DNA from: Acidobacteriota bacterium
GTDB lineage: Bacteria > Acidobacteriota > Terriglobia > 20CM-2-55-15
Direction: 5' to 3'
Assembly (NCBI GenBank): GCA_003222755.1
Contig: QHXA01000099.1
Span: 1-10,706 of the forward strand
DNA length: 10,706 nt
In this document: positions 1 through 5,352 of the stretch, piece by piece
Position numbering within the stretch: the stretch's first letter is position 1
Layout of the letters: each line of letters starts with the position of its first letter
Notes under the pieces: generated by a model
Databases searched by the model: none
What the model saw: the letters and a program-made list of their open reading frames with translations, nothing else
Told to the model about the DNA's origin: nothing
Position numbers and translations under genes: made by a program

Positions 1-22
1 TCCGGCGTGCGCGGATCCACGG

Positions 23-1454
23 TTAAATCTGTTCTTTTAGAAAAAGGCAGGTTGCACCAAAGACACGTTTCTTCAGGCCGCGGCGGCGCCATTGCCCGAG
101 TATGACCTGTTTGCAGCTCCTCAGGTCTTCGATAAAGATGGATTCCAGTTGCTCGGCGAGTCTGCGGTCATAGACGCACACGTTGCTTTCTTCGTCGAGA
201 GCGAACGAACGATTGTCGAAGTTTGTTGTTCCGATCGTGGTCCAGATTCCATCGACGACCATCGTTTTCTGATGCAGCATCGTGCGGTTGTATTCGTGAA
301 TCTCGATGCCCGCCTCCAGTAGCCTGCCATACAGATGAATGCCCGCGTAGCGGCTGATGCGCATGTCATTGTGGATCCCAGCGACCATAACTTTTACGTC
401 GACACCCCGCTGGCTGGCCTCGCTGGCTGGCCTCGACAAGAATCTGTACGGCGGAATCGTCCGGTATGAAGTAAGGGTTCGCAATGTATATCGTTTTTCG
501 CGCCGACATGATCGACAAGTAATACATGATGCGGACAGCCGACGATGCACTTCTGGGTGAGCTGAGAATTGTCTGAGTGGATATGGTTCCGGCCGCGTCC
601 GGCGGCGGAAAATAACCTGGGCCGCTTACCAACTCTCCGGTTGTTTCAAGCCAGTTTTGCGCGAAGCCGGCCTGAAGGCCGATGGCGCCTGGACCTTCCA
701 CATGGACCTGAATGTCGTGCCAATGCTTCTTCGTCCGCGCGTCGCCGTTCCATTGGTCCCCAATACCGGCTCCTCCGGTGAACGCGACACGCCCATCCAC
801 GATCAGCGATTTCCGGTGATTGCGATGATTGAAGTGCCCCATCGTTCTCAACCAGATCCGGTTGTACCAGGCGATTTCGCATCCACCTTCCTTGAGAATC
901 TGCAAAATTTCTTTTCCGATGGTTGCGGACCCAATCGCATCCAGCAGAAGTTTCACGCTGACTCCGGCGCGGGCACGGTCGGCCATGGCAAGAGCGAACT
1001 GGCGGCCGATCTGACCGGCCCAGTAAATGTACGTTTCCATCGTGATCGTCTTTTTTGCGTTCGCGATTGCTTCCAGCATTGCCGGATAGAATTCGTCCCC
1101 ATTGTTCAGCACTGTGACTTTGTTGTTCTGTAGAAAAGGAACTCCTGTGGCGCCAACGATACTTGTGAGGAATTCGTGCGAATGGACGGCAAATTTGGAG
1201 TCTAGCCCGTAGCGCGGAATGTGTTCGCGGGGTGCCACCAGATAACAAAAGAAAGCCACGCTTGCGAACACGACCGCCGCGTTCCCGTGATCGCCGGCTT
1301 CTAAACCGACGCCGACAACCAGCCACAACCACCATGTCCAGAATAGCTTCCGGAAGAAACCAAGCCAGCCCGGCCGCCCTTTCTCGCGCCGCGTGCGGTC
1401 AGCGGCCGGCGGCGGTGAGGTACGGGGCAGAAGAGAGCGACGTCTGTGCTGCAT
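23..1454 (-). pseudogene. cls: Cardiolipin synthase-type phospholipase D, frameshifted
   Basis: Predicted membrane-bound cardiolipin synthase, which joins phospholipid head groups by phosphatidyl transfer. The gene lies in two frames: 1454 to 366 holds the N-terminal part, and the conserved C-terminal part continues in another frame to a TAA at 23-25. Removing one copy of the 13-bp duplication at 408-433 restores one protein of 472 residues, a normal length for ClsA-like enzymes. In that protein, hydrophobic segments at about 36-52 and 58-74 look like the two N-terminal membrane helices. The first HKD motif is H213, K215, D220 (HRKSLIVD) and the second is H390, K392, D397 (HQKTMVVD). Family knowledge says both HKD motifs form one active site, so neither fragment alone should work. 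The ATG at 1454 has an in-frame TAA three codons upstream, which limits earlier starts. Family assignment is firm. Whether the break is real or an assembly error cannot be told from the sequence. Confidence 0.88.
408..433. repeat. Perfect 13-bp tandem duplication inside cls
   Basis: The unit cgctggctggcct occurs twice head to tail (408-420 and 421-433), and the next two bases continue the pattern. Thirteen is not a multiple of three, so the extra copy shifts the reading frame. With one copy the minus-strand translation reads through LVEASQRGVDVKV, as expected between the two HKD motifs. With two copies it goes to RGQPAGCRRK and then a stop at 366. This points to a recent duplication by replication slippage, or a sequencing or assembly artefact. 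Confidence 0.9.
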
Positions 1455-1494
1455 GCGGATTTATAAATGGCACTGCACGCGATGGTCCAACGTC

Positions 1495-1515
1495 GCACCG
1501 CTCCGCGGTGCCGAA
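1495..1515. repeat. Dispersed 21-bp palindromic repeat, copy 1
   Basis: The 21 bases at 1495-1515 recur exactly at 3931-3951. The first 17 bases form a hairpin: gcaccg pairs with cggtgc around a 5-base loop. This copy lies in the 131-bp gap between the ruvB stop and the cls start, about 40 bases upstream of the cls ATG. The shape (short, GC-rich, palindromic, extragenic, more than one copy) is that of a REP-like element. Confidence 0.65.
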
Positions 1516-1585
1516 GCGTCTGTCCTTCAGCAACACTCCGGTTATCCAAAGTCCAGTGGGCGGTCATAGACCCCTACAGAATTAC

Positions 1586-2602
1586 TTAGAACAGCCCGGC
1601 CTGAGCTGGTCGATACGGAATGGCGAGATGATCATACGCGAGTTTGGTGGCCACCCGTCCGCGCGGCGTGCGTTGGAGGAAACCGATCTGTAGCAGGTAC
1701 GGTTCGTACATGTCTTCGATGGCGTCCACTTCTTCACTCAACACTGCGGCAATGGTATTCACGCCGACCGGGCCGCCGCCGAACCGTTCGATCACAGCGC
1801 GCAGCAGTTTTCGATCGATTTCGTCGAAGCCGTGTTCGTCGATGTCCAGGAGCTTCAGCGCATCGCGCGTGATCGGCGCTGTAATGTGACCGGTTCCCCT
1901 CACTTGCGCAAAATCGCGGATGCGTTTCAGCAGCCGGTTCGCAACGCGCGGCGTCCCGCGGCATCGCTTGGCGATCTCATGACAACCTTCGGGCGTGATG
2001 GGCGCGTTCAAAATTTCGGCCGACCGGCGAATGATGTATTCGAGTTCCGGCACGGTATAGAAATCCAAACGGTGGACCATTCCGAAGCGCGACCTCAGGG
2101 GCGCCGTAATCAGACCGGCGCGTGTCGTGGCGCCGATCAACGTAAAGCGGCGCAGATCCAGCCGGTGCGTGCGTGCACTGGGACCCTGGCCGATGATGAT
2201 GTCGAGCTTGAAATCCTCCATCGCGGGGTAAAGGATCTCTTCGATGTTGGGCTGGAGCCGGTGGATCTCATCAATAAAGAGAACGTCTCCAAATTCGAGA
2301 TTGGTCAGTATGGCGGTGAGATCACCTTTGAGTTGGATCAGCGGCCCGGCTGTGGCGCGAAAGCGTGCATTCATTTCATTGGCGATCACGGAAGCGAGCG
2401 TGGTCTTGCCCAGGCCGGGCGGACCATAAAGCAAAATGTGATCGAGCGGCTCACCGCGTTTCCGAGCCGCCTGGATCGCGACGTCGAGATTGTCTTTGAC
2501 GGCCTGCTGCCCAATGTATTCCGCCAGCACGCGAGGCCGAAGCGACAACTCATACGGCGCCTCTTCATCGATCATCGAGCCTACGATCACGCGGTCCGGC
2601 AT
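1586..2602 (-). CDS. ruvB: Holliday junction branch migration ATPase RuvB
   Basis: RuvB is the AAA+ hexameric motor that, with RuvA, drives branch migration of Holliday junctions in recombinational repair. The 338-residue product has the full family layout: Walker A GPPGLGKTT at 60-68, Walker B with D111 and E112 (LFIDEIHR), a sensor I region GATTRAG at 157-163, an arginine-finger region PLRSRFG at about 168-174, and a C-terminal winged helix with GGGPVGVNTIA and TPRGR. Length is normal. The ATG at 2602 lies 8 bp after the ruvA stop. The nearest purine-rich sequence (GAAAGG) is about 12 bases from the ATG, so translation may depend partly on coupling to ruvA. It is the last gene of the minus-strand run that includes the microcompartment genes, and it looks intact. 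Confidence 0.97.
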   Translation of the reverse strand: MPDRVIVGSMIDEEAPYELSLRPRVLAEYIGQQAVKDNLDVAIQAARKRGEPLDHILLYGPPGLGKTTLASVIANEMNARFRATAGPLIQLKGDLTAILTNLEFGDVLFIDEIHRLQPNIEEILYPAMEDFKLDIIIGQGPSARTHRLDLRRFTLIGATTRAGLITAPLRSRFGMVHRLDFYTVPELEYIIRRSAEILNAPITPEGCHEIAKRCRGTPRVANRLLKRIRDFAQVRGTGHITAPITRDALKLLDIDEHGFDEIDRKLLRAVIERFGGGPVGVNTIAAVLSEEVDAIEDMYEPYLLQIGFLQRTPRGRVATKLAYDHLAIPYRPAQAGLF

Positions 2603-2610
2603 GTTCTGGT

Positions 2611-3189
2611 TTAGCCTTTCGTCAGAATCTGCAGCGAGCGTTTGAACAAGACATCGAAGGGCGGATCAGCGTCACCGTCGACGGCGCGGCGCAGCGCACC
2701 TTCGGCGAGCGCGCGGTTGTAGCCAAGATTTTCCAGCGCGGACAACACATCAACTTCAACAGTCGATTTCGTCTGCGCTTCCACAAAGTCCTGCAGCTTG
2801 TCTTTCAATTCGAGAATGATTCGCTCGGCCGTCTTCTTCCCAACGCCCGGAATGGCAGTAAGCCGCGCGAGATCGCCTCGTTTGATGGCACTGACCAGAT
2901 CTTCAACCGATCCGCCGGAAAGAATCGTCACTGCAAGTCTCGGCCCGATACCGGAGATCGTCATCAGCTTTTCAAAAATGCTTCGCTCCCGGCGGGTTGA
3001 AAAACCGTATAGCGCGATGATGTCTTCCCGCACATGCGTGTGAACATCAATCGACACTTCGGATCCGGCATCCGGGAGCGCGGTGAACGTTGTGAGAGGA
3101 ATGAAAACTTCGTAGCCGACGCCGTTCACATCGACGATGACGCGGGCCGGTTCTTTTTGCGCAAGCTTTCCGCGCAGGTGAGCGATCAC
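2611..3189 (-). CDS. ruvA: Holliday junction DNA helicase subunit RuvA
   Basis: RuvA binds four-way DNA junctions as a tetramer and loads RuvB. The 192-residue product has the N-terminal OB-fold (MIAHLRGKLAQKEPARVIVD, VNGVGYEVFIPL), two helix-hairpin-helix motifs (ISGIGPRLA at about 78-86, IPGVGKKTAERI at about 113-124), a linker and a C-terminal RuvB-contacting domain from about 145. The start is GTG at 3187-3189. It overlaps the TGA of the upstream BMC-P gene in a GTGA arrangement and is preceded by GGTGGAG five bases upstream. ruvC, which often precedes ruvA in other bacteria, is not here; shell-protein genes occupy that place. Translational coupling to the shell gene is inferred from the overlap. 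Confidence 0.96.
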   Translation of the reverse strand: MIAHLRGKLAQKEPARVIVDVNGVGYEVFIPLTTFTALPDAGSEVSIDVHTHVREDIIALYGFSTRRERSIFEKLMTISGIGPRLAVTILSGGSVEDLVSAIKRGDLARLTAIPGVGKKTAERIILELKDKLQDFVEAQTKSTVEVDVLSALENLGYNRALAEGALRRAVDGDADPPFDVLFKRSLQILTKG

Positions 3190-3455
3190 GCGAACTCCAC
3201 CATGTCGACGATGCCGACAACAGCCGCATCGATTGGGGATTCAACATGACCGACCGAAGTCATGGCCGAAAAACCTTCCTGAACCGCAAGCACCCGATCG
3301 CCTACACCGGCGTCTACCGCATCGAGAGCGACAATCACATCACCCATGGGCTGATTTTCGAGATCGAGTGGCTGGATCAACAGTATCTTTTTACCCTCAT
3401 GCGCTTCCTGCTTCTGAGTGGCGACGACATTGCCGACAACCCGAGCGATAATCAC
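3186..3455 (-). CDS. BMC vertex protein, EutN/CcmL family (third BMC-P)
   Basis: An 89-residue EutN/CcmL-family (BMC-P) protein. Family members form pentamers that cap the vertices of bacterial microcompartment shells. It opens with MIIARVVGNVVATQK, followed by EGKKILLIQPL, a core VALDAVDAGVGDRVLAVQEG, and ends SPIDAAVVGIVDMVEFA, all matching the family pattern. The chosen start is GTG at 3453-3455. It overlaps the TGA of the preceding BMC-P gene as GTGA and has AAAGGG four bases upstream. The reading frame stays open further upstream, but those residues lie inside the previous gene and do not look like this family. Its own TGA overlaps the ruvA start. The shell role is family knowledge; which shell it belongs to is inferred from context. 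Confidence 0.92.
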   Translation of the reverse strand: MIIARVVGNVVATQKQEAHEGKKILLIQPLDLENQPMGDVIVALDAVDAGVGDRVLAVQEGFSAMTSVGHVESPIDAAVVGIVDMVEFA

Positions 3456-3706
3456 AATTCCCTTTCTATCGAATCGATGATCGCGACGATGGATGCCTCG
3501 GTCGGCACTTCTTGTGGCTTGAACGCAAATGCCGCCTCGCGCCCGCGGCATACATATACCGTCTCGCCCGCGCCGGCGCCGACCGCATCAATAGCGACAA
3601 CGGCAGGGCCATTGGGTAGCCGCCGGACGAGCAGCAGTTTTTTGCCTTCGAGCGCCTGATCCTTCACGCTGGAAACAACACGACCGATGACTTTGCCGAG
3701 ATACAT
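3452..3706 (-). CDS. BMC vertex protein, EutN/CcmL family (second BMC-P)
   Basis: An 84-residue BMC-P protein opening MYLGKVIGRVVSSVKDQALEG, with KKLLLVRRL, VVAIDAVGAGAGETVYVCRG and a C-terminal EASIVAIIDSIEREL. It is the most divergent of the three vertex proteins here. The usual DAAVVGIVD is EASIVAIID, and the segment before it (REAAFAFKPQEVPTE) differs from both paralogues. The ATG at 3706 is preferred because AGGA sits about six bases upstream; a TTG at 3724 is an in-frame alternative that adds six residues. Its TGA overlaps the GTG of the next gene. A 262-bp repeat-filled stretch separates it from the upstream BMC-P gene. Confidence 0.9.
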   Translation of the reverse strand: MYLGKVIGRVVSSVKDQALEGKKLLLVRRLPNGPAVVAIDAVGAGAGETVYVCRGREAAFAFKPQEVPTEASIVAIIDSIEREL

Positions 3707-3749
3707 AAAATTCCTGTTTGTCAATTTTGCGCACGCCGGAGGCGTGTCA

Positions 3750-3928
3750 GGAAATTAGCCGGGGGTTAAGCGAGCGGGAGCGAGCGCAACCCCCGGTTGT
3801 GTAAAACCCAAAAACAGCCGCACCCGGAAAGGGTGCGAGGGATCCTCGACACCCCTTCAGGGTGCGGATTCCTGAGTTGTCGACGTATCCCAGGGTACGC
3901 AAAAAACGCGTACCCCTGGCTAATTTCC
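3750..3928. repeat. Repeat unit bounded by 17-bp inverted repeats
   Basis: The 17 bases at 3750-3766 and those at 3912-3928 are inverted copies with one mismatch; the outer 11 (ggaaattagcc and ggctaatttcc) match perfectly. The enclosed 179 bp contain four hairpins. Similar sequences agggtgcgagggatcct (about 3830) and agggtgcggattcct (about 3859) look like a decayed direct repeat. The layout resembles a REP-doublet cluster or a miniature inverted-repeat element. No target-site duplication is visible at the outer edges, which argues against a simple recent transposition. Confidence 0.6.
3759..3796. repeat. Strong GC-rich hairpin within the repeat cluster
   Basis: ccgggggtt at 3759-3767 is perfectly complementary to aacccccgg at 3788-3796, with a 20-base purine-rich spacer made of gcgagcg and gagcgagcg sequences. 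On the minus strand it lies between the first and second BMC-P genes. It could act in transcript processing or attenuation between shell genes, which is inference. There is no T-run typical of an intrinsic terminator. Confidence 0.55.
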
Positions 3929-3930
3929 TT

Positions 3931-3951
3931 GCACCGCTCCGCGGTGCCGAA
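3931..3951. repeat. Dispersed 21-bp palindromic repeat, copy 2
   Basis: Exact 21-base match to 1495-1515, in the same orientation. Its first 17 bases form a 6-bp stem hairpin (gcaccg with cggtgc). It sits just outside the inverted-repeat unit and about 18 bases downstream of the stop of the first BMC-P gene. Two identical extragenic copies within 2.5 kb suggest a genome-wide repeat family. Confidence 0.65.
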
Positions 3952-3968
3952 CCGATCCATTCCACTGT

Positions 3969-4235
3969 TCAGTCCTGTGCCACCTGATCCACAATCCCAA
4001 CAATTGCCGCATCGACAGGTGTGTCCTTGCACCCATACGCCATGCGCGCCGAGCTTCCCTGCACAATTAGAACCTTTTCTCGAAAGCCGGCGTGCACGGT
4101 ATCCACGGCAATAAAGTAACCCTTCTCGTCATTTCCGTCCGGGTCCACCTGGCGGCAAATGAGCAGCTTTTTTCCCTCGAGCCGCGGGTCCTTTCGCGTT
4201 GCAACAACAGTCCCGACAACACGGGCGAGCACCAT
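3969..4235 (-). CDS. BMC vertex protein, EutN/CcmL family (first BMC-P)
   Basis: An 88-residue BMC-P protein, MVLARVVGTVVATRKDPRLEG, with KKLLICRQVDPDG, a core IAVDTVHAGFREKVLIVQGSSAR and a C-terminal TPVDAAIVGIVDQVAQD. These are typical elements of the pentameric shell-vertex family, and the length is usual. The ATG at 4235 lies 8 bp after the stop of the BMC-H gene. I see no strong ribosome binding site, so coupling to the upstream gene is plausible. It is closer in its N- and C-terminal motifs to the third BMC-P than to the second. Glycine at the usual turn is replaced by FRE (HAGFREKVL), a small difference from the paralogues. Confidence 0.93.
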   Translation of the reverse strand: MVLARVVGTVVATRKDPRLEGKKLLICRQVDPDGNDEKGYFIAVDTVHAGFREKVLIVQGSSARMAYGCKDTPVDAAIVGIVDQVAQD

Positions 4236-4243
4236 GGCTGAGT

Positions 4244-4552
4244 TTACCGGGACGTCTTGCCGATCGGCAGGACGTCTTCGAGATTCGAGTGCGGTCTCGG
4301 AATCACATGCACGCTGATGAGCTCGCCCACCCGGCGTGCGGCCGCGGCGCCCGCATCCGTTGCGGCTTTCACGGCAGCGACGTCACCGCGGACCATGGCG
4401 GTTACGTAACCGGACCCGATCTTCTCCCAACCGACGAGGCTCACCTTCGCTGCCTTCACCATCGCGTCCGCCGCCTCGATCATTGCGACCAGACCGCGAG
4501 TTTCGATCATTCCCAAAGCTTCACCGATCGGGCTTTCTCCCTCTCTTGCCAT
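4244..4552 (-). CDS. BMC shell hexamer protein (BMC-H, PduA/EutM/CcmK type)
   Basis: A 102-residue single-domain BMC protein. The family forms hexameric tiles that make up the flat facets of microcompartment shells, with a central pore for small metabolites. After a 10-residue extension (MAREGESPIG) comes EALGMIETRGLVAMIEAADA, then KAAKVSLVGWEKIGSGYVTAM with pore-loop residues K44-I45-G46-S47-G48, then VRGDVAAVKAATDAG and a final ELISVHVIPRPHSNLEDVLPI. All are canonical BMC-H elements. The ATG at 4552 has the best ribosome binding site in this cluster. It lies 25 bp after the aldolase stop. It is the only facet protein in the window, whereas three vertex genes follow it. Known sugar-aldolase BMC loci usually have more than one BMC-H, so another copy may exist elsewhere. 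Confidence 0.96.
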   Translation of the reverse strand: MAREGESPIGEALGMIETRGLVAMIEAADAMVKAAKVSLVGWEKIGSGYVTAMVRGDVAAVKAATDAGAAAARRVGELISVHVIPRPHSNLEDVLPIGKTSR

Positions 4553-4558
4553 TGAATG

Positions 4559-4565
4559 CTCCTTT
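4559..4565 (-). promoter_or_regulatory. Strong Shine-Dalgarno for the BMC-H gene
   Basis: On the minus strand AAAGGAG lies six bases upstream of the ATG at 4552. It is the strongest ribosome binding site in the operon. That fits the need for far more hexamer than pentamer in a shell, although the stoichiometric link is inference. Confidence 0.75.
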
Positions 4566-4577
4566 AATTACCCCGCA

Positions 4578-5351
4578 TCATTTCAAATTCGAGACGACTC
4601 GTTCGATCAGGTCGATCAACTCACCGCGAGTGAGAGAGATCGTCTCTGATATTCCGTCTGTGACAGGACACATCGGGTCCTTCGGTTGGACATCCGAGCC
4701 TTCCAACCCATAGTACTTCTGCCGCTGAACCCACAACTTTTCGACATCTTCATTCGAAAGCAAACGCTCGCGCCCGAGAATCTTCGTGTAGATCGAAATC
4801 TTTGCAAAGTGCTCCACCGTGTCCATGCGGTTGAAAGCGTCTTCCAAAGTCGCCCCGTAGGTCACGACGCCATGATTCGCCATCAACAATGCATCGAAAT
4901 TTTTAACGAAGGGCCGCAACTGGTCGCTCAATTCGGGAGTACCCGGCGTGCCGTACTGTGCTAACGGAATACATCCCAAAGCGAGCACAACCTCCGAGAT
5001 CAGCGCTTTGTTGAGTGGAATTCCCGCAGCCGCATATGCCGTGGCGCAGGGCGGATGGGCATGCACGACGGCATGAGTGTCCGGCCGCATCTCATATATA
5101 AGAAGGTGCATCGCGATTTCACTGGACGCTTTTCGCTCTCCTTTGATTCGGTGTCCCTTCGCGTCGATGATGACCATATCCTCCGGCTTGACGAATCCTT
5201 TGTTGCAGATTGTTGGCGTGCACATGATGTGACCGTCAGGAAGGCGAGCGCTGACGTTGCCGTCCGTGGAAGCAACGTAGTCTTTTTCGTAGATGAGATG
5301 GCAGAAACGGGTGATCTCCGCGCGGAACTCGGCTTCAGACACGGACGGCAT
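4578..5351 (-). CDS. Class II aldolase, L-fuculose-1-phosphate aldolase-like, BMC cargo
   Basis: A 257-residue zinc-dependent class II aldolase/adducin-family protein. Relatives such as FucA split L-fuculose-1-phosphate into L-lactaldehyde and dihydroxyacetone phosphate. Visible signature residues are the phosphate-binding GNVSAR (31-36), SSE with probable catalytic E78, zinc ligands H97 and H99 in VVHAHP, and H160 in NHG. The core ends near residue 215. A linker (GSDVQPKDPMCPVTDG) and a terminal amphipathic helix (about 238-257, SLTRGELIDLIERVVSNLK) follow, a layout typical of microcompartment encapsulation peptides. The ATG at 5351 begins one base after the permease stop; a longer in-frame start at 5411 lies inside the permease gene and is unlikely. 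Being next to shell genes supports a role as lumen enzyme. The exact sugar phosphate (fuculose, rhamnulose or other) is not resolved by sequence alone. Confidence 0.92.
   Translation of the reverse strand: MPSVSEAEFRAEITRFCHLIYEKDYVASTDGNVSARLPDGHIMCTPTICNKGFVKPEDMVIIDAKGHRIKGERKASSEIAMHLLIYEMRPDTHAVVHAHPPCATAYAAAGIPLNKALISEVVLALGCIPLAQYGTPGTPELSDQLRPFVKNFDALLMANHGVVTYGATLEDAFNRMDTVEHFAKISIYTKILGRERLLSNEDVEKLWVQRQKYYGLEGSDVQPKDPMCPVTDGISETISLTRGELIDLIERVVSNLK
4581..4640 (-). other. Putative encapsulation peptide of the aldolase
   Basis: Codes for the last 20 residues of the aldolase. Hydrophobic positions (I239, L240, L245, I246, I249, V252, V253, L256) fall on one face of a predicted helix, with charged residues R, E, D, E and R on the other. 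It is joined to the catalytic core by a proline- and glycine-containing linker. Short amphipathic terminal helices of this kind target cargo to the inner face of BMC shells in known systems. The assignment is by pattern, not by a match to a named peptide. Confidence 0.6.
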
Positions 5352-5352
5352 T

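Larger units (their letters stand above)
3707..3968. other. Non-coding stretch packed with palindromic repeats
   Basis: This 262-bp gap interrupts the shell operon and holds no credible gene. It contains a series of hairpin-forming repeats: cacgccggaggcgtg at 3732-3746, a GC-rich hairpin at 3759-3796, gcacccggaaagggtgc at 3820-3836, caccccttcagggtg at 3850-3864, a pair built on gggtacgc and gcgtaccc near 3893-3915, and gcaccgctccgcggtgc at 3931-3947. These could stop or slow transcription, or stabilise RNA ends. No hairpin is followed by a clear U-run on the minus strand. Confidence 0.7.

Noticed and set aside
646..1335. A 229-codon minus-strand frame overlapping cls
   Set aside because: It is rich in Arg and Ser with no family pattern, and it is an alternative frame of the cls region that carries the HKD motif.
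1832..2614. A 260-codon open frame on the plus strand opposite ruvB
   Set aside because: It lies wholly antisense to a clearly conserved ruvB, and its translation shows no recognisable domain; it is a by-product of GC-rich codon use.
3456..3551. A longer N-terminus for the third BMC-P protein
   Set aside because: The extra residues are Arg-rich, lie inside the preceding BMC-P gene and do not match the family. The GTG at 3455 has a ribosome binding site and gives the standard N-terminus.
3747..3965. A short open frame in the palindromic repeat gap
   Set aside because: The translation simply follows the repeat sequence, and there is no ribosome binding site or family resemblance.
3707..3968. 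CRISPR array
   Set aside because: The repeats are palindromes of differing sequence without a constant direct repeat and regular spacers.
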